Of a stretch of DNA of 15,174 bases, positions 13,200 through 15,174 are shown in pieces (the first letter of the stretch is position 1; the number at the start of each line of letters is the position of its first letter). The stretch is from JAPLYB01 sp964500015 (lineage in GTDB: Archaea; Nanobdellota; Nanobdellia; Pacearchaeales; UBA284): assembly GCA_964500015.1 (NCBI GenBank), contig CAZCMN010000021.1, positions 1 to 15,174 of the forward strand. The letters run 5' to 3'. Both the position numbers and the translations under genes were made by a program. The notes beneath the pieces were generated by a model, which was not told where the DNA came from, ran no database searches, and was given only the letters and a program-made list of their open reading frames with translations.

Positions 13200-15113
13200 C
13201 TAAAAGATTTTCTTGAAGAAAACTCTTATTTCTGAGAGGATATTCCCAGAAAAATTAGAAACCTTTTTTATAACACTTCCACTTATTCCGCGAGTGGACA
13301 AGGGTTGAGATTCTTTTGTAATATAGAAAAAGTCAATATCTTCTAAGGGAACTAAAAATCCTTTTGAACTCTTAATCATTATTGCTTGACCACTTCCAGG
13401 ACTTGCTGAAAGATAACATTTTATGAAATAAGTCCCCGTCTCTAAAGGTGCTGCAGTGAAAGTCTGTGCAAAAACAGGATTGACTATTTGGTCATATCTA
13501 AGATGACTGTTCTTTGGAATGATTCTTAACTGACTTCCTGTATCTTGATATAAGACTTTTATCAATTGTCCATTGCTTTTGTATAATTTACAATTCAGAT
13601 ATCCTTTAATATCAGCATCTTCTGGTCTTGTTCCAGTATTGACAATTGCAGAAGGAACAAATTTTAATTCTATTTTACTCTTTACTTCAATATTTTTTGG
13701 ATTTCCTAAACTATCTTTATAATAGGCTATAAGTTTTATATCATATCTTCCATCCTGCAATCCAATGCCATAAGTGTTCCATGTCCCAAGTGAATTCCCA
13801 CCTGCTCCAGAGGAACCATAGATTTTTTTTAACCCCCCATTAGCCAAAGTTATTCCTGCTATTTGCCAGTTATTTTGATTCTCTTTGCTCCACTTTATTT
13901 CATATCCTTGGAAATTGTTGGGATAAACATATCCTTGAATATTTAATGTGTGTCCTGTTCTAATTGTTTGAATATTTCCATGAGCCGCTTGATAAGCATT
14001 TGGATTTGTCAATCCTGCTGGAGAACTTATAAAAAATGTGCCCCAATCAGTGTTTGTAAATCTTGTTCCTGCAAAACCTGTTTTTGTAACTTTTAATCTA
14101 ACAACATATGTCCCCGAATCAACTAAAGCACTCGTATCTAATGTTGCCATTGGTTCAATCCAAAATTCTTTATTTTTATTTAATACTTCTTGATTAATTG
14201 TTACTCCATCTGTTTTCCATTGCCTAACTTCTTCTGGAGTTTTTCCATACCCATACTCTATAACAATTTCAGGAGCATTTTTTCCGTCAGCAGATCTTGC
14301 AGATCCTTGTATTTCAAGCAAGTTCCCAATTAAATTTTCTCCAATAAAATTTAGTTTAGTTATATAGTCGTTATTTATTTCTAAATGCATAAAAGATTCA
14401 CTTGAATTTTGTTTTGTTCCATTTTTTATACCTACCCAATGAGGGGAAGGCTCAAGAGCACAAACTGCTGATGCATGTTGCTGAGAAATCTTAAACCGAA
14501 CAATAGTGTCTTCCATGTCTGGCAAGTCAAGAGTATCAATAACCATAATGGTCTGATCATTTATGGGATTATTATAAGCTAGGGGAGTAGCTTCTGGCAA
14601 TGTTCGTCTTGGGAAATTTAACCATTTGCCATTATACCCCATCCATAATGTGGCGTACATATACTGCCATGATCCTGTGCATGGTGGAGCAACAATAGGA
14701 TATCCATAAGAAGCAAAGCCAGGATACATGTTTCCCTTTACTAATAATGATACCCCCATTTTTTCAATAGAAGTTATCTCTGTTACTGGTTTTTTGTTAA
14801 TGTCTTTGCTATATCTTAGTCCTTTAAATCCTTTTATCGGACCACCATTTCTCCAACCCCAATTTTCACATTGGTACCAATTAGGCAGATTATTATCACA
14901 ATCCATACAACAATTTTCCCAATTTTCTCCAAGTTCAGTATTGCATTTCTTATTTCCACATGTGCTTGGCATTTTGCATTCATTTGCAATTGTATCGCAA
15001 ACCATTCCATCTGGACAATCACAACTATCAATACAACAATTAGTATAGTCTTCTCCTTGCTCAGATTGGCAAATATTATCTCCACACCACGCAGTTATTC
15101 CTTGTATTCTCAT
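13200..15113 (-). CDS. Cys-rich, Ig-like surface-type protein lacking a signal peptide
   Basis: A 637-residue protein of unknown function. Residues 10-85 hold two Cys-rich modules of the CGDxxC...ENCCxDC type (CGDNICQSEQGEDYTNCC and CGNKKCNTELGENWENCCMDC). A globular part (90-260) is followed by two Ig-like modules (about 270-360 and 380-500). The second shares GYVYPNNFQGYEIKW, NNW, GTWNTYGIGLQDGRYDIKL with the Ig-like module of the subtilase. The 28-residue tail (610-637) also resembles the subtilase tail. The composition calls for export and disulfide bonds, yet the N-terminus MRIQGITAWCGD has no hydrophobic signal; an in-frame TAA lies 21 bases upstream of the ATG and no other upstream frame in the window offers a signal peptide. 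It may be truncated, frameshifted beyond the window, or a sequencing error. Confidence 0.75.
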   Translation of the reverse strand: MRIQGITAWCGDNICQSEQGEDYTNCCIDSCDCPDGMVCDTIANECKMPSTCGNKKCNTELGENWENCCMDCDNNLPNWYQCENWGWRNGGPIKGFKGLRYSKDINKKPVTEITSIEKMGVSLLVKGNMYPGFASYGYPIVAPPCTGSWQYMYATLWMGYNGKWLNFPRRTLPEATPLAYNNPINDQTIMVIDTLDLPDMEDTIVRFKISQQHASAVCALEPSPHWVGIKNGTKQNSSESFMHLEINNDYITKLNFIGENLIGNLLEIQGSARSADGKNAPEIVIEYGYGKTPEEVRQWKTDGVTINQEVLNKNKEFWIEPMATLDTSALVDSGTYVVRLKVTKTGFAGTRFTNTDWGTFFISSPAGLTNPNAYQAAHGNIQTIRTGHTLNIQGYVYPNNFQGYEIKWSKENQNNWQIAGITLANGGLKKIYGSSGAGGNSLGTWNTYGIGLQDGRYDIKLIAYYKDSLGNPKNIEVKSKIELKFVPSAIVNTGTRPEDADIKGYLNCKLYKSNGQLIKVLYQDTGSQLRIIPKNSHLRYDQIVNPVFAQTFTAAPLETGTYFIKCYLSASPGSGQAIMIKSSKGFLVPLEDIDFFYITKESQPLSTRGISGSVIKKVSNFSGNILSEIRVFFKKIF

Positions 15114-15141
15114 TATCTCTGATTTTAAAGCTTAGCAAGAA

Positions 15142-15165
15142 ATCTGTCTGTTTTAACTGACAGAT
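15142..15165. repeat. 24-bp near-perfect palindrome at the right edge
   Basis: Arms ATCTGTCTGTT and AACTGACAGAT (10 of 11 pairs) around a 2-base centre. On the minus strand it holds TTAAAAC (15150-15156), about 40 bases before the ATG at 15113. It could be an operator in the promoter of the Cys-rich protein gene, or a terminator of a gene beyond the edge. Confidence 0.5.
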
Positions 15166-15174
15166 GAATTGCGC

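Overview
The window is AT-rich archaeal DNA, most likely from a small-genome DPANN lineage of the Woesearchaeota/Pacearchaeota type. The evidence is archaeal-only genes (eL21, RNA polymerase subunits RpoF and RpoD, the eL21-RpoF-DUF655 order and the uS13-uS4-uS11-RpoD order), shortened versions of conserved proteins, many leaderless genes with a TATA box about 25 bases before the start codon, and Cys-rich secreted proteins built from Ig-like and beta-helix modules. The lineage call is inference; the archaeal call is firm. I see no rRNA, tRNA or CRISPR array, and no gene-free stretch longer than about 160 bases.

Left part (1-3914): a stand-alone Cas4/RecB-like Fe-S nuclease converges on an unrecognised 173-aa gene. 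That gene diverges from pyrG (CTP synthase), which is followed 4 bases later by a coiled-coil + HEPN/DUF4145-like protein. The pyrG start codon lies in a perfect 13-bp tandem duplication that also creates an out-of-frame ATG.

Middle part (3906-8844): this looks like one 4.9-kb transposon. Its ends are inverted repeats (TGTTAACTTA-nn-GGGACTT), flanked at the same distance on both sides by a perfect 9-bp direct repeat TCCAAGTAG. The left copy of that repeat contains the stop codon of the HEPN gene. Inside, all on the minus strand, are a 51-residue ribbon-helix-helix (RHH) protein with a double palindromic operator between its TATA box and start codon, a zinc-ribbon + DDE (IS6/IS240-type) transposase, and a 1197-residue secreted subtilisin-like protease with a beta-helix domain. 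I interpret this as a self-repressed transposon carrying a secreted protease as passenger.

Right part (8845-13192): the translation and transcription cluster: a ribosome-hibernation-factor-like protein, eL21, RpoF, a DUF655 helix-hairpin-helix protein, uS13, uS4, uS11 and RpoD with its Fe-S cysteine motif. A recurrent hairpin motif (ATTTTTGGnRTGC, an A-rich arm, a T-rich arm, AGCA) occurs twice before the hibernation-factor-like gene and once over the Shine-Dalgarno sequence and start codon of uS11; a weaker relative precedes rpoD.

Right end (13200-15113): a Cys-rich surface-type protein on the minus strand lacks a signal peptide but shares an Ig-like module and a 28-residue C-terminal tail with the transposon-borne protease. 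The tail is a candidate sorting or anchoring signal.
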